From positions 1-60,652 of the forward strand of contig CAJFMW010000001.1 of NCBI GenBank assembly GCA_904392525.1: a DNA stretch of 60,652 nt. Direction: 5' to 3'. Source of the DNA: an uncultured Eisenbergiella sp. GTDB lineage: Bacteria; Bacillota; Clostridia; Lachnospirales; Lachnospiraceae. The position numbers and the translations under genes are program-made. Below the pieces are notes generated by a model. It was not told the DNA's origin, searched no databases, and saw only the letters and a program-made list of their open reading frames with translations. Positions 16,558-25,629 of the stretch are shown piece by piece (position 1 is the stretch's first letter; each line of letters starts with the position of its first letter).

Positions 16558-17334
16558 ATGATCCAGTTTGAAGCATCCAGTGGATTATGTAATCGGATGC
16601 GGGGGATTGCCTCTGCATATAATCTGGCAAAAAAATATCATACGGAACTGGAAATCATCTGGCAGTTAAATAAAGCATTGAACTGCAGATTTGAACAGTT
16701 ATTTGAAGTGCCGGAGGGAATTCGTATCAGAAATGTAAGAGTTAACCGACTTAGCAGGCGGATAAACAGAATTCTTTCAAAAAAGCTTAGCGATGTGGCA
16801 TTTGAGAACGTAACCGAGAAAAATTTGCCTGAGATAAAAGAAGCGATTAAAAAGAATCAGAAAGTATTTATAGCAACACCTCACCAGTTTGCGAATGTAG
16901 ACAGCTATAAAATATTTAAGCCTGTCGAAGAAATAATGAACAAAGCTGAGAAAATTATCCCGAAAGGTTCCCGATATGTCGGCTTTCATATCAGACGCGG
17001 TGATAATATCCGGTCAATTCAGATGTCTCCGACTGAATTGTTTATAGATAAAATGGATGAACTTTTAGACCAGGGAGTTAATACATTTTTTTTGTCAACA
17101 GACTCCAAAAGCGAAGAGGATAAATTAAAGAAAAGGTTTGAAGATCATATTATTACAACGGGAAATAAAGTCTTGAACAGGAAGAGTCAGCAGGGAATAA
17201 AAGATGCGTTGCTGGATTTGGTCTGTCTCAGCAGATCGGCAGAAATATATGGAAGCTATTGGTCTTCATTTTCAGAAACGGCGGCGTTATGGAACGGGGT
17301 CAGTAAACTGACTGTTCTGACAAATGAAAAGTAA
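16558..17334 (+). CDS. Fucosyltransferase-like glycosyltransferase (GT11/GT23 type)
   Basis: 258 aa. SSGLCNRMRGIASAYNLA near the N-terminus and VGFHIRRGDN (about residues 140-150) match the nucleotide-sugar binding and H-x-R-R-G-D motifs of alpha-1,2/alpha-1,6-fucosyltransferases and the NodZ-like family. FFLSTDSKSEEDKL and SYWSSFSETAALW are the later conserved segments. Likely transfers fucose or a related deoxysugar from a GDP-sugar to the repeat unit. Starts on the base after the previous stop, so it is coupled. No GDP-fucose synthesis genes are in the window; donor identity is inference. Confidence 0.75.
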   Translation: MIQFEASSGLCNRMRGIASAYNLAKKYHTELEIIWQLNKALNCRFEQLFEVPEGIRIRNVRVNRLSRRINRILSKKLSDVAFENVTEKNLPEIKEAIKKNQKVFIATPHQFANVDSYKIFKPVEEIMNKAEKIIPKGSRYVGFHIRRGDNIRSIQMSPTELFIDKMDELLDQGVNTFFLSTDSKSEEDKLKKRFEDHIITTGNKVLNRKSQQGIKDALLDLVCLSRSAEIYGSYWSSFSETAALWNGVSKLTVLTNEK

Positions 17335-17364
17335 GAATCAATACAGCAAAAAAGGAATATAATC

Positions 17365-18126
17365 ATGATCTATTTTGGAATACCGCTTCGCTCAAAAAAA
17401 GCATCAAACGATTGGGAGAATGTAACCAGAGTTTTCAACAGAACTCTGGAATCGGTTTACAGACAAACGGACCCGGAGTTCAGAATTTTTGTGGCCTGTC
17501 ATGATATCCCGGAACTATACGGGAAATACGACGGCAGGCTTGAGTTTCTTATCTCGGATCAGCCGGTTCCAAAGACAAAGGAAGAAATGATGCTTGACAA
17601 AGGCTGGAAGGTGTCAATGATCGCCGAAAAAATCAGGCTCCTCGGAGGAGGATATACTATGCTGGTTGATTCGGATGATATTGTGTCAAATCGTATTGCA
17701 GAATACGTAAATTCTCATCCTGGTCAGAATGGATTTGTTAGCAGATATGGATATATATATGAAGATGGTAGTTCTTTCATGAAAAAAATTCTGGCGCCTT
17801 ACAGAATATGCGGATCGTGTTCGATAGTAAATTATTCAGTGGAGGACCTTCCGGACAGACTTCCGGAGAATTTATGGGACGACAGCCTTAAAGAAAAATG
17901 GATTATCAGAAAATCGCATCGGTATATTCCAGGTTACTTAAAGGATATTGGAAGGCCATTGGCTGAGATTCCATTTCCGACGACGATTTATGTAAGAAAT
18001 ACAGGAGACAATCATTCGATGCTGGGCGGTTCGGATTTAAATGGAAAAAGAAAAATGGAATTGATGATGCGAAGAAAAATAAAATTGACCGGAAAAGCAG
18101 GATACGAATTCGGGTTTCTTCAATAA
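17365..18126 (+). CDS. GT-A fold glycosyltransferase (GT2-like)
   Basis: 253 aa. The start MIYFGIPLRSKKASNDWENV, RTLESVYRQTDPEFRIFVACHD and the D-x-D type LVDSDDIVSNR support a GT-A fold transferase that binds a nucleotide sugar through a divalent metal. The shape resembles capsule-locus enzymes annotated as glycosyltransferase family A. It lies 30 bp after the fucosyltransferase-like gene and is the last gene of the AT-rich block; no polymerase, flippase or priming transferase is seen in the block, so the operon is incomplete here or relies on genes elsewhere. No clear terminator was found before the EAL gene. Confidence 0.75.
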   Translation: MIYFGIPLRSKKASNDWENVTRVFNRTLESVYRQTDPEFRIFVACHDIPELYGKYDGRLEFLISDQPVPKTKEEMMLDKGWKVSMIAEKIRLLGGGYTMLVDSDDIVSNRIAEYVNSHPGQNGFVSRYGYIYEDGSSFMKKILAPYRICGSCSIVNYSVEDLPDRLPENLWDDSLKEKWIIRKSHRYIPGYLKDIGRPLAEIPFPTTIYVRNTGDNHSMLGGSDLNGKRKMELMMRRKIKLTGKAGYEFGFLQ

Positions 18127-18274
18127 ATTCTTAAAGTGGGGACAATGCTTATTTCTCAACAGACGATAACCGGCCGGCGTTTATCAGAGAATAAACTGTT
18201 TAAAACAACACATTTCGTGGAAAGCTGAAAAATGAAAACATAAACTCCAATATCCACCAGAACGGGGGACGCGT

Positions 18275-19051
18275 ATGAGGCAACCATCCAGACCAGACCT
18301 TGACTTTCTCCTTCGGGACAGTATAGAAAATAATTTCCGCGGCTTCTGCATCCATTACCAGCCTCAGATCCGTACAAGCTCCAAAACCCTGTACGGGGCG
18401 GAAGCCCTGACAAGATGGAGCTGTGGAAAGTATGGCAGTGTGTGCCCGGATGAATTTATCCCTGTGCTGGAAGAAAATGGAAAAATTGTTGAGCTGGGGA
18501 AGTGGGTTTTCGGGGAAGCCGCGAAGCAATGCAAAAAGTGGTGTGCCCTTCAGCCGGATTTCCGGATGAGCGTTAATCTGTCGTGCCGGTATCTTGAAAA
18601 GGCAGATATGGAGTGGTTCGCGCAGGCTACGCTGCGGCGGCTCGGCCTTCCTGCAAAGAACATGATACTGGAACTGACGGAGTCCTGGCCTGTATCCGGC
18701 AGCCGGGTGAATGAAGAAACTGTTCTGAAGCTGCAGAAAACGGGGATAAGCCTTGCCATGGATGACTTCGGTTCCGGCTATTCCTCACTGCTGTCCCTGC
18801 AGAAATTTCCATTTCAGATGATAAAAATTGATAAGGCTTTTGTAAAAAGTACAACGCGGGACGATGAACAGGCCGCGTTTGTTCCTTCTCTTACGCAGCT
18901 TTGTCACAGCATAGGCCGTCAGGTCTGTCTGGAGGGAGTGGAAACGCGGGAGGAATATGAGGCTGTCAGGCAGCTGGGAATCGAAGTGATGCAGGGGTAC
19001 TATTTTGGCCGTCCGGTACCTGCGGAGGAATTTGAACAGCTTTATTTCTGA
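18275..19051 (+). CDS. Stand-alone EAL domain c-di-GMP phosphodiesterase
   Basis: 258 aa, essentially only an EAL domain. All signature motifs are present: GAEALTRW, the metal Asn in VNLSC, ELTES, DDFGSGYSSL, the catalytic Lys in KIDKAF, EGVET and QGYYFGRP. It should hydrolyse c-di-GMP to pGpG in the cytosol. No sensor or GGDEF domain is attached, and an in-frame stop lies 14 codons upstream, so it is either a small phosphodiesterase or the surviving end of a longer gene. It sits between the riboswitch-controlled glycosyltransferase operon and a c-di-GMP signalling operon, so its local target may be the pool read by those riboswitches. A ribosome site (GGGGGAC) precedes the ATG. Confidence 0.9.
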   Translation: MRQPSRPDLDFLLRDSIENNFRGFCIHYQPQIRTSSKTLYGAEALTRWSCGKYGSVCPDEFIPVLEENGKIVELGKWVFGEAAKQCKKWCALQPDFRMSVNLSCRYLEKADMEWFAQATLRRLGLPAKNMILELTESWPVSGSRVNEETVLKLQKTGISLAMDDFGSGYSSLLSLQKFPFQMIKIDKAFVKSTTRDDEQAAFVPSLTQLCHSIGRQVCLEGVETREEYEAVRQLGIEVMQGYYFGRPVPAEEFEQLYF

Positions 19052-19060
19052 TATTTTGTA

Positions 19061-19105
19061 TTCAGCGGTATACTGTTGTTGAACAATGAACAGCATACCG
19101 CTGAA
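19061..19105 (+). terminator. Long hairpin after the EAL gene, terminator-like without T run
   Basis: Arms of 17 nt (TTCAGCGGTATACTGTT and AACAGCATACCGCTGAA) pair with a single mismatch around an 11-nt loop. No run of T follows on the plus strand, so termination is not certain; it may instead stabilise the transcript end. Confidence 0.45.
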
Positions 19106-19150
19106 TTATGTATATTCTGTGTTTATTCTGTGTGCTTTCCGCCAAAAATC

Positions 19151-19179
19151 TTGAAAGCTTTACCGAATTTTGATATTAT
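19151..19179 (+). promoter_or_regulatory. Promoter of the GGDEF-to-Hpt signalling operon
   Basis: TTGAAA, 17-bp spacer, TATTAT: one mismatch from consensus in each box. The start site would be near 19186, 55 bp before the chosen start codon. Confidence 0.65.
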
Positions 19180-19241
19180 TCTATTAACAGACAGAAAATG
19201 GGCGGCCTGTTCTGCCCTCAGTATTTATGGAGTTGGAACAG

Positions 19242-20756
19242 ATGAAGGAGCAGTATATTCCAGCCAGACTTGAGCAGGATTTTTTGGAAGAAGCGGTGAG
19301 GGTGAATGGGGTTGTGATGACCGCTGTCAGTTTTTTCGCTGTCGCTGCGGAATTCTTTAATATGATGCGGGTTGTATTTCTTTCCAGGTCCGGGCTTCAG
19401 ACATTGAACAACCGGATTTATTTTTCGTTTTATCTGTTTTTGTTCATGGTATGCCTGGGATACCTTTTGGCTGACAGACTGCTGAAGCTGAAAATGAAGA
19501 TCAGATACGGTCTGACGCTGGCGGCGGGAAGCATTCTCCTGTTGTGGCAGACGCTGTTTAACATATATGATATAAACAGATCCGTTTCCCTTGGAAAAAT
19601 CATGGCGATCACACCGCTGGTGGCGTTTTCCGCGCTGGGCGTGATGAAGCCGTGGTATGCGGTATGCAATCTGGTGTTGAATTTCGCGCTGCTGATCCCT
19701 TATATGTTCGTGGCAGGAGGAAAGGATACTGGCGTTCTGTTTAACTATTCTCTGACGGCTGTGGTCTGTTTCGTCATTTATTTTGTCCGTTTTCACGACA
19801 TCCGTACGGAGCTTTTGCAGAAGCAGAAAATTGTGGATATCAGCAGGCAGTTAGAGGAATCCAGAAAGCAGTTCAGCCTCAGCAGCGAGCAGTATGCGCT
19901 GATTCTGCAGAGGGGCCATTTCATCGCCTTTGAATGGAATATTGCAGGAGGAGAGGTGCGGTTTTCCGGTGAGTGGGAAGAGGTGTTTGGAAAGGACAGT
20001 ATGATCCGGGACGCCGAAAAATTCATCCGGGAAAGCCGGTCTCTGAAGCGGCAGTATAAAACAGAGCTGTTGCTGTGCATGGAAAACCTCAGAAATGGAG
20101 AGCCCTATCAGAAGCGGGATCTCCTGCTTCCGGTGAAGGGCGGGGAGGAGCGCTGGTTTGAGCTGCATCTCATCCTGCAGACGGGCGGCGATGCGTCACC
20201 CAAAGTCGGAATCGGGATGCTTTTCGACATAATGGGTCAGAAGCAGCGCATTATGGAGCTGGAAAAGGAACTGCAGATGGATAATTTTACCAGGCTTCTC
20301 AATAAAACCGCGCTGGAAAGTTATGGAAGCAGAAAAATGGGCGAACTGCAGGCGGGAGAGTGTCTGTATATGCTCATGCTGGATATGGATAATTTTAAGC
20401 GGATTAACGACAGTTTCGGTCATCCGTGCGGTGATTACGTATTGGAAAAGGTGGCGGAGCTGATGCGGAATTCCGCTCCGGGGGGAGCGAGAGTGGGACG
20501 GCTTGGAGGCGACGAATTCGGTGTCATACTGGCTGCGCGCAGAAAGGATGAATTTGTGCGGTACGCGCAGAAGCTGGTTGAAGAAATTCGGGAAATCCAG
20601 TGGGAAGGAACAGATGTGGGAGCGAGGTGCAGCATCGGAATCTCAGCGCTCGGAGCGAAGGAGGGCAGCTGGATGAAGCTCTACGGCGATGCGGACAGGG
20701 CATTATATATGGCAAAACGGGCCGGAAAGGACTGCGTGCACTTTATAACGGGTTAA
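19242..20756 (+). CDS. Membrane diguanylate cyclase (7TM-like, PAS, GGDEF)
   Basis: 504 aa from the ATG at 19242, which has GGAG nine nt upstream; the ORF-track ATG at 19227 lacks a ribosome site. About six or seven membrane segments (residues 25-185) form an input module. A PAS-like domain follows (FIAFEWNIAGGEVRF), then a C-terminal GGDEF domain with MLMLDMDNFKRINDSFGH and an intact RLGGDEF. It should make c-di-GMP from two GTP. No RxxD inhibitory site is found five residues before the signature, so product inhibition may be absent. First gene of a tightly spaced five-gene unit; the next starts 4 bp on. It is the only intact GGDEF signature in the window. Confidence 0.9.
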   Translation: MKEQYIPARLEQDFLEEAVRVNGVVMTAVSFFAVAAEFFNMMRVVFLSRSGLQTLNNRIYFSFYLFLFMVCLGYLLADRLLKLKMKIRYGLTLAAGSILLLWQTLFNIYDINRSVSLGKIMAITPLVAFSALGVMKPWYAVCNLVLNFALLIPYMFVAGGKDTGVLFNYSLTAVVCFVIYFVRFHDIRTELLQKQKIVDISRQLEESRKQFSLSSEQYALILQRGHFIAFEWNIAGGEVRFSGEWEEVFGKDSMIRDAEKFIRESRSLKRQYKTELLLCMENLRNGEPYQKRDLLLPVKGGEERWFELHLILQTGGDASPKVGIGMLFDIMGQKQRIMELEKELQMDNFTRLLNKTALESYGSRKMGELQAGECLYMLMLDMDNFKRINDSFGHPCGDYVLEKVAELMRNSAPGGARVGRLGGDEFGVILAARRKDEFVRYAQKLVEEIREIQWEGTDVGARCSIGISALGAKEGSWMKLYGDADRALYMAKRAGKDCVHFITG

Positions 20757-20760
20757 CATA

Positions 20761-23046
20761 ATGGAAAAAGCGAAAACAGGAAAAACATCCTTACAGAAAC
20801 GGTCGAGAAAGATTACGGCTGTTGCGGTTGTGGTCAGTGTGATTCTGCTGGCAGGCGGCAGCCTGATTCATGTTCTTCTTCAGGATATTCTTGAGAGCAC
20901 TACGGATTCCCGGATCAGGATGGCGGCGGCTGAGTACAAAAGTAATCTTCTCAGGCTGGTTGAAAACGATATTCAGATTTTGCAGACATTGGAAAGCTTC
21001 TGGGAAGAGCGTGATATTGTCGATGAAGAGGAGCTTGCGGGAAAGCTGCGTGAAGTTACGGAGAAAAATGATTTTCCCGGAATGGCATATTTCGGAAAGG
21101 ATGTCGGGATTCTGATAGCGGCAGGTAAGGAGAACGAGACCGGAGTATCCTATGAAACGCTGCCTGAGCCCATGCAGGAAGCATTGGCACGGGCAGGGGA
21201 GGGGGAAACCGCGATATCTGATATTTATGACAGCGAAAATATGGGGAGGGAAATTTTTGTCGTCTGTGTACCTGTAACGGTAGATGGGGAATTGCGTGGC
21301 GTGCTTGCCGCGGCGGATCTGGCTTCGCGCGTGGGAGAGCTTTTTTCCGAACAGTTCATTCCGAACGGCTACAGTTATGTGCATCTGATCGGAAATGATG
21401 GTATGTTCCGTGTCCGTTCCCGGGAAAGCAGTATTCCGGAGGATATGGAAGACATCTTCAGCAGTCCCAATCTGACTGACCGGGTGAAGGAAAGCATACG
21501 GGCTGTCATGGAAGAGGAAGAAAGCGGTATGTTCATGTTCCGGAGGGGCAACACGAGGTATAAGCTGTTTCTGGAACCGGTCGGGCTGAACGGCTGGTAT
21601 CTTCTCTGTGTAAACCCGTTGAAAGAAGTGGTGGGCTCCATCTACTGGATCATTACGGGAACGCAGGCTGTTTTTATTCTGATTCTGGCTTTCTGTCTTT
21701 TGGTAATTGTTTCCGGATTCAGACTGCTTCGAAATAACAACAGGCAGCTTATTCAGGCAGCCTATGTGGATCCGCTCACAGAAAGCTGTAATCTTCCGGG
21801 ATTTACAAAAAAGATGGAGGAGGCCTGCGGACGGAATGAGGAGTTCAGCGTGGCAGTGCTGAATATATATCAATTCAAATTTATCAATGAAATTTTCGGC
21901 AGACAACAGGCGGACCAGCTGCTTCGTTATATTGGAGGGCTGCTGGGAAAAGAGCTTGCACCGGAGGAATTTTACGGCAGAGCGACGGGAGATTTCTTTT
22001 ATCTTTTTCTGATGAGCACGGACCGGAGAGAAATAGAAGAAAGAATTCATAAAATTATGCGCAGAATCAAGGATGCGCCTTTCCTGCAGCGAAGCAGCTA
22101 TCACATACTGTTTTACTGCGGGGTGACAGGCACGCAGGGGCAGGAAAGAAACGGGGATCTGTCCTCCCGCATGATGACGCAGGTGATGTTCGCCCTGGAC
22201 AAGGCCGGAGAAACCCATCAGGACAATGTCTGGTTCTATGACATCCAGCTTCATGAAAAGGAAAAGCGGGAAAACTATATTGAAAGCCATATGCACCAGG
22301 CGCTGGAAAACGGGGAGTTCCGGCTGTACCTGCAGCCAAAGATAAACCTGAAAGATGGAAGCTTGGCCGGGGCAGAGGCGCTGGTGAGGTGGATTACTGA
22401 CGAGGGGAAGATGATGTTCCCTAACGATTTTATCCCTCTGTTTGAAAAGAACGGCTTCTGCACCAGGCTGGATATGTACGTGATGGAATGTGCCTGCCGC
22501 CACATCCATCATTGGATGGAGTGCGGGATCAGGCCGGTTCCCATTTCGGTGAATCAGTCCAGGCTTCTGTTTTATGAAGCGGATTATCCGGAAAGGCTGA
22601 AGGAGCTGGTTGACCGGTATGAGATTCCAGCAGGGCTGATTACACTGGAAATTCTGGAAGGGCTGGCAATCGGGAATGTGGAGGAAATGAACGAAAGGAT
22701 CAGTCTGCTTCAGAAAGCTGGATTTCGGATATCCATGGATGATTTCGGAGCCGGCTATTCTTCTCTGAATGTAATGGGGGCTTTGAAAATTGACGAGCTG
22801 AAGCTTGACAGGGCGTTTCTGATGGAGGTGTCGCAGGGAAATAACCTCCGGCAGAAGGCGGTCATGGAAATGGTGATTGCTCTGACGAGACGGCTGAGGA
22901 TTGCAACGGTTGCGGAGGGCGTGGAGACAAAAGAGGATGAGGCGCTGATCCGTGAGCTTGGCTGTGATGCAGGGCAGGGATATTACTACAGCAGGCCTGT
23001 AAGCGCAGAGGAATTTGATGGCAGATTTATCGGTGCAGGGCTGTAA
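20761..23046 (+). CDS. Cache sensor, degenerate GGDEF, EAL phosphodiesterase
   Basis: 761 aa. A signal anchor (about 17-40), extracytoplasmic Cache-like sensor region to about 295, a second membrane segment (VFILILAFCLLVIVSGF), a GGDEF domain whose signature is ATGDFF and so not catalytic, then an EAL domain. The EAL domain keeps GAEALVRW, SVNQS, LEILEG, DDFGAGYSSL, KLDRAF, AEGVET and QGYYYSRP. Predicted to degrade c-di-GMP in response to an external signal, with the inactive GGDEF as a regulatory (perhaps GTP-binding) module. Four bp after the cyclase gene, so a synthesising and a degrading enzyme are made from one transcript. Confidence 0.88.
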   Translation: MEKAKTGKTSLQKRSRKITAVAVVVSVILLAGGSLIHVLLQDILESTTDSRIRMAAAEYKSNLLRLVENDIQILQTLESFWEERDIVDEEELAGKLREVTEKNDFPGMAYFGKDVGILIAAGKENETGVSYETLPEPMQEALARAGEGETAISDIYDSENMGREIFVVCVPVTVDGELRGVLAAADLASRVGELFSEQFIPNGYSYVHLIGNDGMFRVRSRESSIPEDMEDIFSSPNLTDRVKESIRAVMEEEESGMFMFRRGNTRYKLFLEPVGLNGWYLLCVNPLKEVVGSIYWIITGTQAVFILILAFCLLVIVSGFRLLRNNNRQLIQAAYVDPLTESCNLPGFTKKMEEACGRNEEFSVAVLNIYQFKFINEIFGRQQADQLLRYIGGLLGKELAPEEFYGRATGDFFYLFLMSTDRREIEERIHKIMRRIKDAPFLQRSSYHILFYCGVTGTQGQERNGDLSSRMMTQVMFALDKAGETHQDNVWFYDIQLHEKEKRENYIESHMHQALENGEFRLYLQPKINLKDGSLAGAEALVRWITDEGKMMFPNDFIPLFEKNGFCTRLDMYVMECACRHIHHWMECGIRPVPISVNQSRLLFYEADYPERLKELVDRYEIPAGLITLEILEGLAIGNVEEMNERISLLQKAGFRISMDDFGAGYSSLNVMGALKIDELKLDRAFLMEVSQGNNLRQKAVMEMVIALTRRLRIATVAEGVETKEDEALIRELGCDAGQGYYYSRPVSAEEFDGRFIGAGL

Positions 23047-23060
23047 GCAGAAATGAGGGG

Positions 23061-25616
23061 ATGCGAAAGATGAAAAGAAATAAGAGGTCTTCGGGAAGGA
23101 TATCGCAGACATACCGGAAAGTCCGCCTGTATGTTATCATGTTTCTTTTCCTTCTTGTGCTGGGGCTGAACAGCTATGCGATTTTGCGCCGTGCTCTGCT
23201 CAAGAATGCCAAGCAGCTGGGCACATCTCTTGCAAGAAGCTATGCTGCTGAAGAGAGAAGTAATCTGACCGTGTATGAAACGCTGCTTTCCTTTGGAACG
23301 CTGAATCTGGACAGACTGGCGGAGGAAGAAGCATGGGAGGACGAGCGGAAGGAGCTTTGGATCCTGCAGTATTTCAAAAGGGTGCAGGCTGTCGTAGGAG
23401 ATGGCAGAGTGGATCCTTATGCGGTAATGAACGGAAAAATCATTGCGGCGAATCCGTGGGAAGGGGACAACAGCTATGATTATGCTCAGACGAACTGGTA
23501 CCGGATGGCGGAGGAAGCGGAAGGAGAGGTTATTTTTACGGATGTATATACCGATATAATTTATGACAGGCCGGTGATCACTGTAGCGCAGAAATGTGTG
23601 ACTGACGATATTGTCATTGCGTTTGATATTTTTCCGGAAAATTTTCAGTTTGAAGCCGGCGGCTTCTATCTGCCTCAAAATGCCTCCTTTTATCTGTGTG
23701 ATAAAAACGGGAGGATGATCTGGTATGATACAACCCTGACGGGATACCCGCAGGAGGAAATTCAGGCATATATAGACGGCCTGCTGGAAAGGGTGGAAAA
23801 CGGAGAGCTTGAAGATTATGACGCTTATGTGCGGTCCCCTGATAATGACCGCCGGGCGGTTTATTACTATGAGATGTCAAATGGGTGGCAGGTGATCCTC
23901 ACAGTTCCATATAATACGTTGTTGGGCGGACTTGGACAATTTACCACCGTTTTCTTTATTGTGATGATGATCTGCCTCCTTGCCATTGTACTGATCGCAT
24001 GGCGGGATATTCGTCTTAACGCGCAGATCGGCCGGACAAATGAAACCATTCGGGTGCTGGGAAATTCTTACTATGCCCTTTACCGGGTGGACTGCAGGAA
24101 TGAAACCTATGAAATGATCAAGGGGTCAGACTATGTCCGGAGCAGAATCCCGCAGAAGGGCAGATATGAACAGCTCAGAGAGGTGATGGGAGAGGTCATT
24201 GAAAAAGAGGCCTATAAAGAATTCATGGAAAGTTTTTCCCTGGAAAGTATTCAGAAGCTTGTAAAAAACCGGGTGAAAGATTTCGGCGGGGATTTCAGGC
24301 GGCTGTTCGGAGATACCTATCACTGGGTAAATATCCGTGTTCTTTTTGACGAGTCGCTGCTCCCGGAGGAAGCGGTGCTTTGTTTCAGGGAAGTGGACCA
24401 GGAAAAGAAACTTCAGTTTGAAGAGCGCAGACTGCTTGAAAATGCCCTTGAAAACGCGAGAAACAGTGAGAAAACGAAGCAGGCATTTTTCAGCAACATG
24501 TCCCATGATATGCGTACTCCATTAAACGCCGTCATAAGCCTTTCCGACCTGGCACGCACAAATATCGGGGACCAGGAAAAAGTGGCGGATTACCTGGAGA
24601 AGATCCGTTTTTCCAGCAGACAGCTTCTGGAGCTGGTCAACGATATTCTGGACATGTCCCGCCTGGAACAGGGAAAAATCGCATTGAATTATCAGGAATT
24701 TAATCTGCTGGAAAGCCTTGAAAGTATGACTGCAGCGTTTCGTGTGCAGGCCGAAAGGGAAGGAAAGCATTTTCAGACCGTCTTTGATATCCGAAGCAAA
24801 CGCATACTGGGAGACAGCTTCCGCATCAGCCAGATTCTGAATAATCTGCTTTCGAACGCCTTTAAGTTCACTTCGGAGGGTGATGAAATTTCGCTGCAGG
24901 TAAAGCAGTTCGAGAGCAGGGGGAGCGCGAAGTTCCAGTTTATCGTCAGGGATACGGGGCTGGGCATGTCCGAAGAGTTTCTGCCGCATCTTTTTGAACC
25001 CTATGCGCGGGAAACGCGGTTCACCGCGCAGCAGATCAGTGGTACCGGACTCGGCATGCCTATAGTCAAGAATCTGGTTACGCAGATGAGCGGTCAGATC
25101 AATGTGGAAAGCCGGCTGGGAGAGGGGACTGTCTTCACCGTAACCGTGCCCTTTGCGGCGGCGGAGGAGGATACAGTAAAGGGGAAGACTCCTGAGAAAA
25201 AGCCCGGCGATGCAGCGTTTTCCCTGAAGGGCAGGAAAGTGCTGCTTGCCGAAGACAACCTGATCAATATGGAAATTGCGACGGAGATCCTGACCATGCA
25301 CGGGGTGGAGGTGATTCAGGCGGAAAACGGCGTGAAGGCGGTGGAAGCCTTTCAGGCTTCGGCGCCCTTCTCCATTGATGCCATTCTGATGGATATGCAG
25401 ATGCCCGAAATGGATGGATGTGAAGCTGCAAGAAGGATACGTTCTCTGCGCAGACCTGATTCGGGGCTCCCGATCATAGCTGTCACGGCAAACGCTTTTG
25501 CAGAGGACATTGCGGAAACCTCAAAGGCGGGAATGGATGCGCATATTTCCAAGCCGATTGATTTCGGCATATTGTGCCGGACATTGGAAAAGCTGATATC
25601 GGAAAAGAGTCTCTGA
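23061..25616 (+). CDS. Cache-containing hybrid sensor histidine kinase
   Basis: 851 aa. Two membrane segments (about 22-42 and 294-314) bracket a Cache-like extracytoplasmic sensor. A PAS-like region precedes HisKA with FSNMSHDMRTPLNAV (His482), a HATPase domain with NNLLSNAFKFT and DTGLGM, and a C-terminal receiver with AILMDMQMPEMDG (Asp near 778) and the conserved Lys in SKPID. The autophosphorylated His would pass phosphate to its own receiver and on to the Hpt two genes downstream. Alternative start at 23070 has better spacing from GAGGGG. Spacing to neighbours is 14 and 13 bp. Signal unknown. Confidence 0.9.
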   Translation: MRKMKRNKRSSGRISQTYRKVRLYVIMFLFLLVLGLNSYAILRRALLKNAKQLGTSLARSYAAEERSNLTVYETLLSFGTLNLDRLAEEEAWEDERKELWILQYFKRVQAVVGDGRVDPYAVMNGKIIAANPWEGDNSYDYAQTNWYRMAEEAEGEVIFTDVYTDIIYDRPVITVAQKCVTDDIVIAFDIFPENFQFEAGGFYLPQNASFYLCDKNGRMIWYDTTLTGYPQEEIQAYIDGLLERVENGELEDYDAYVRSPDNDRRAVYYYEMSNGWQVILTVPYNTLLGGLGQFTTVFFIVMMICLLAIVLIAWRDIRLNAQIGRTNETIRVLGNSYYALYRVDCRNETYEMIKGSDYVRSRIPQKGRYEQLREVMGEVIEKEAYKEFMESFSLESIQKLVKNRVKDFGGDFRRLFGDTYHWVNIRVLFDESLLPEEAVLCFREVDQEKKLQFEERRLLENALENARNSEKTKQAFFSNMSHDMRTPLNAVISLSDLARTNIGDQEKVADYLEKIRFSSRQLLELVNDILDMSRLEQGKIALNYQEFNLLESLESMTAAFRVQAEREGKHFQTVFDIRSKRILGDSFRISQILNNLLSNAFKFTSEGDEISLQVKQFESRGSAKFQFIVRDTGLGMSEEFLPHLFEPYARETRFTAQQISGTGLGMPIVKNLVTQMSGQINVESRLGEGTVFTVTVPFAAAEEDTVKGKTPEKKPGDAAFSLKGRKVLLAEDNLINMEIATEILTMHGVEVIQAENGVKAVEAFQASAPFSIDAILMDMQMPEMDGCEAARRIRSLRRPDSGLPIIAVTANAFAEDIAETSKAGMDAHISKPIDFGILCRTLEKLISEKSL

Positions 25617-25629
25617 AAGGAGAGAAGGG

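Noticed and set aside
20791-23112. 773-aa minus-strand ORF opposite the GGDEF/EAL gene
   Set aside because: Long only because of codon bias of the real gene; composition rich in His, Gln and Cys with no domain.
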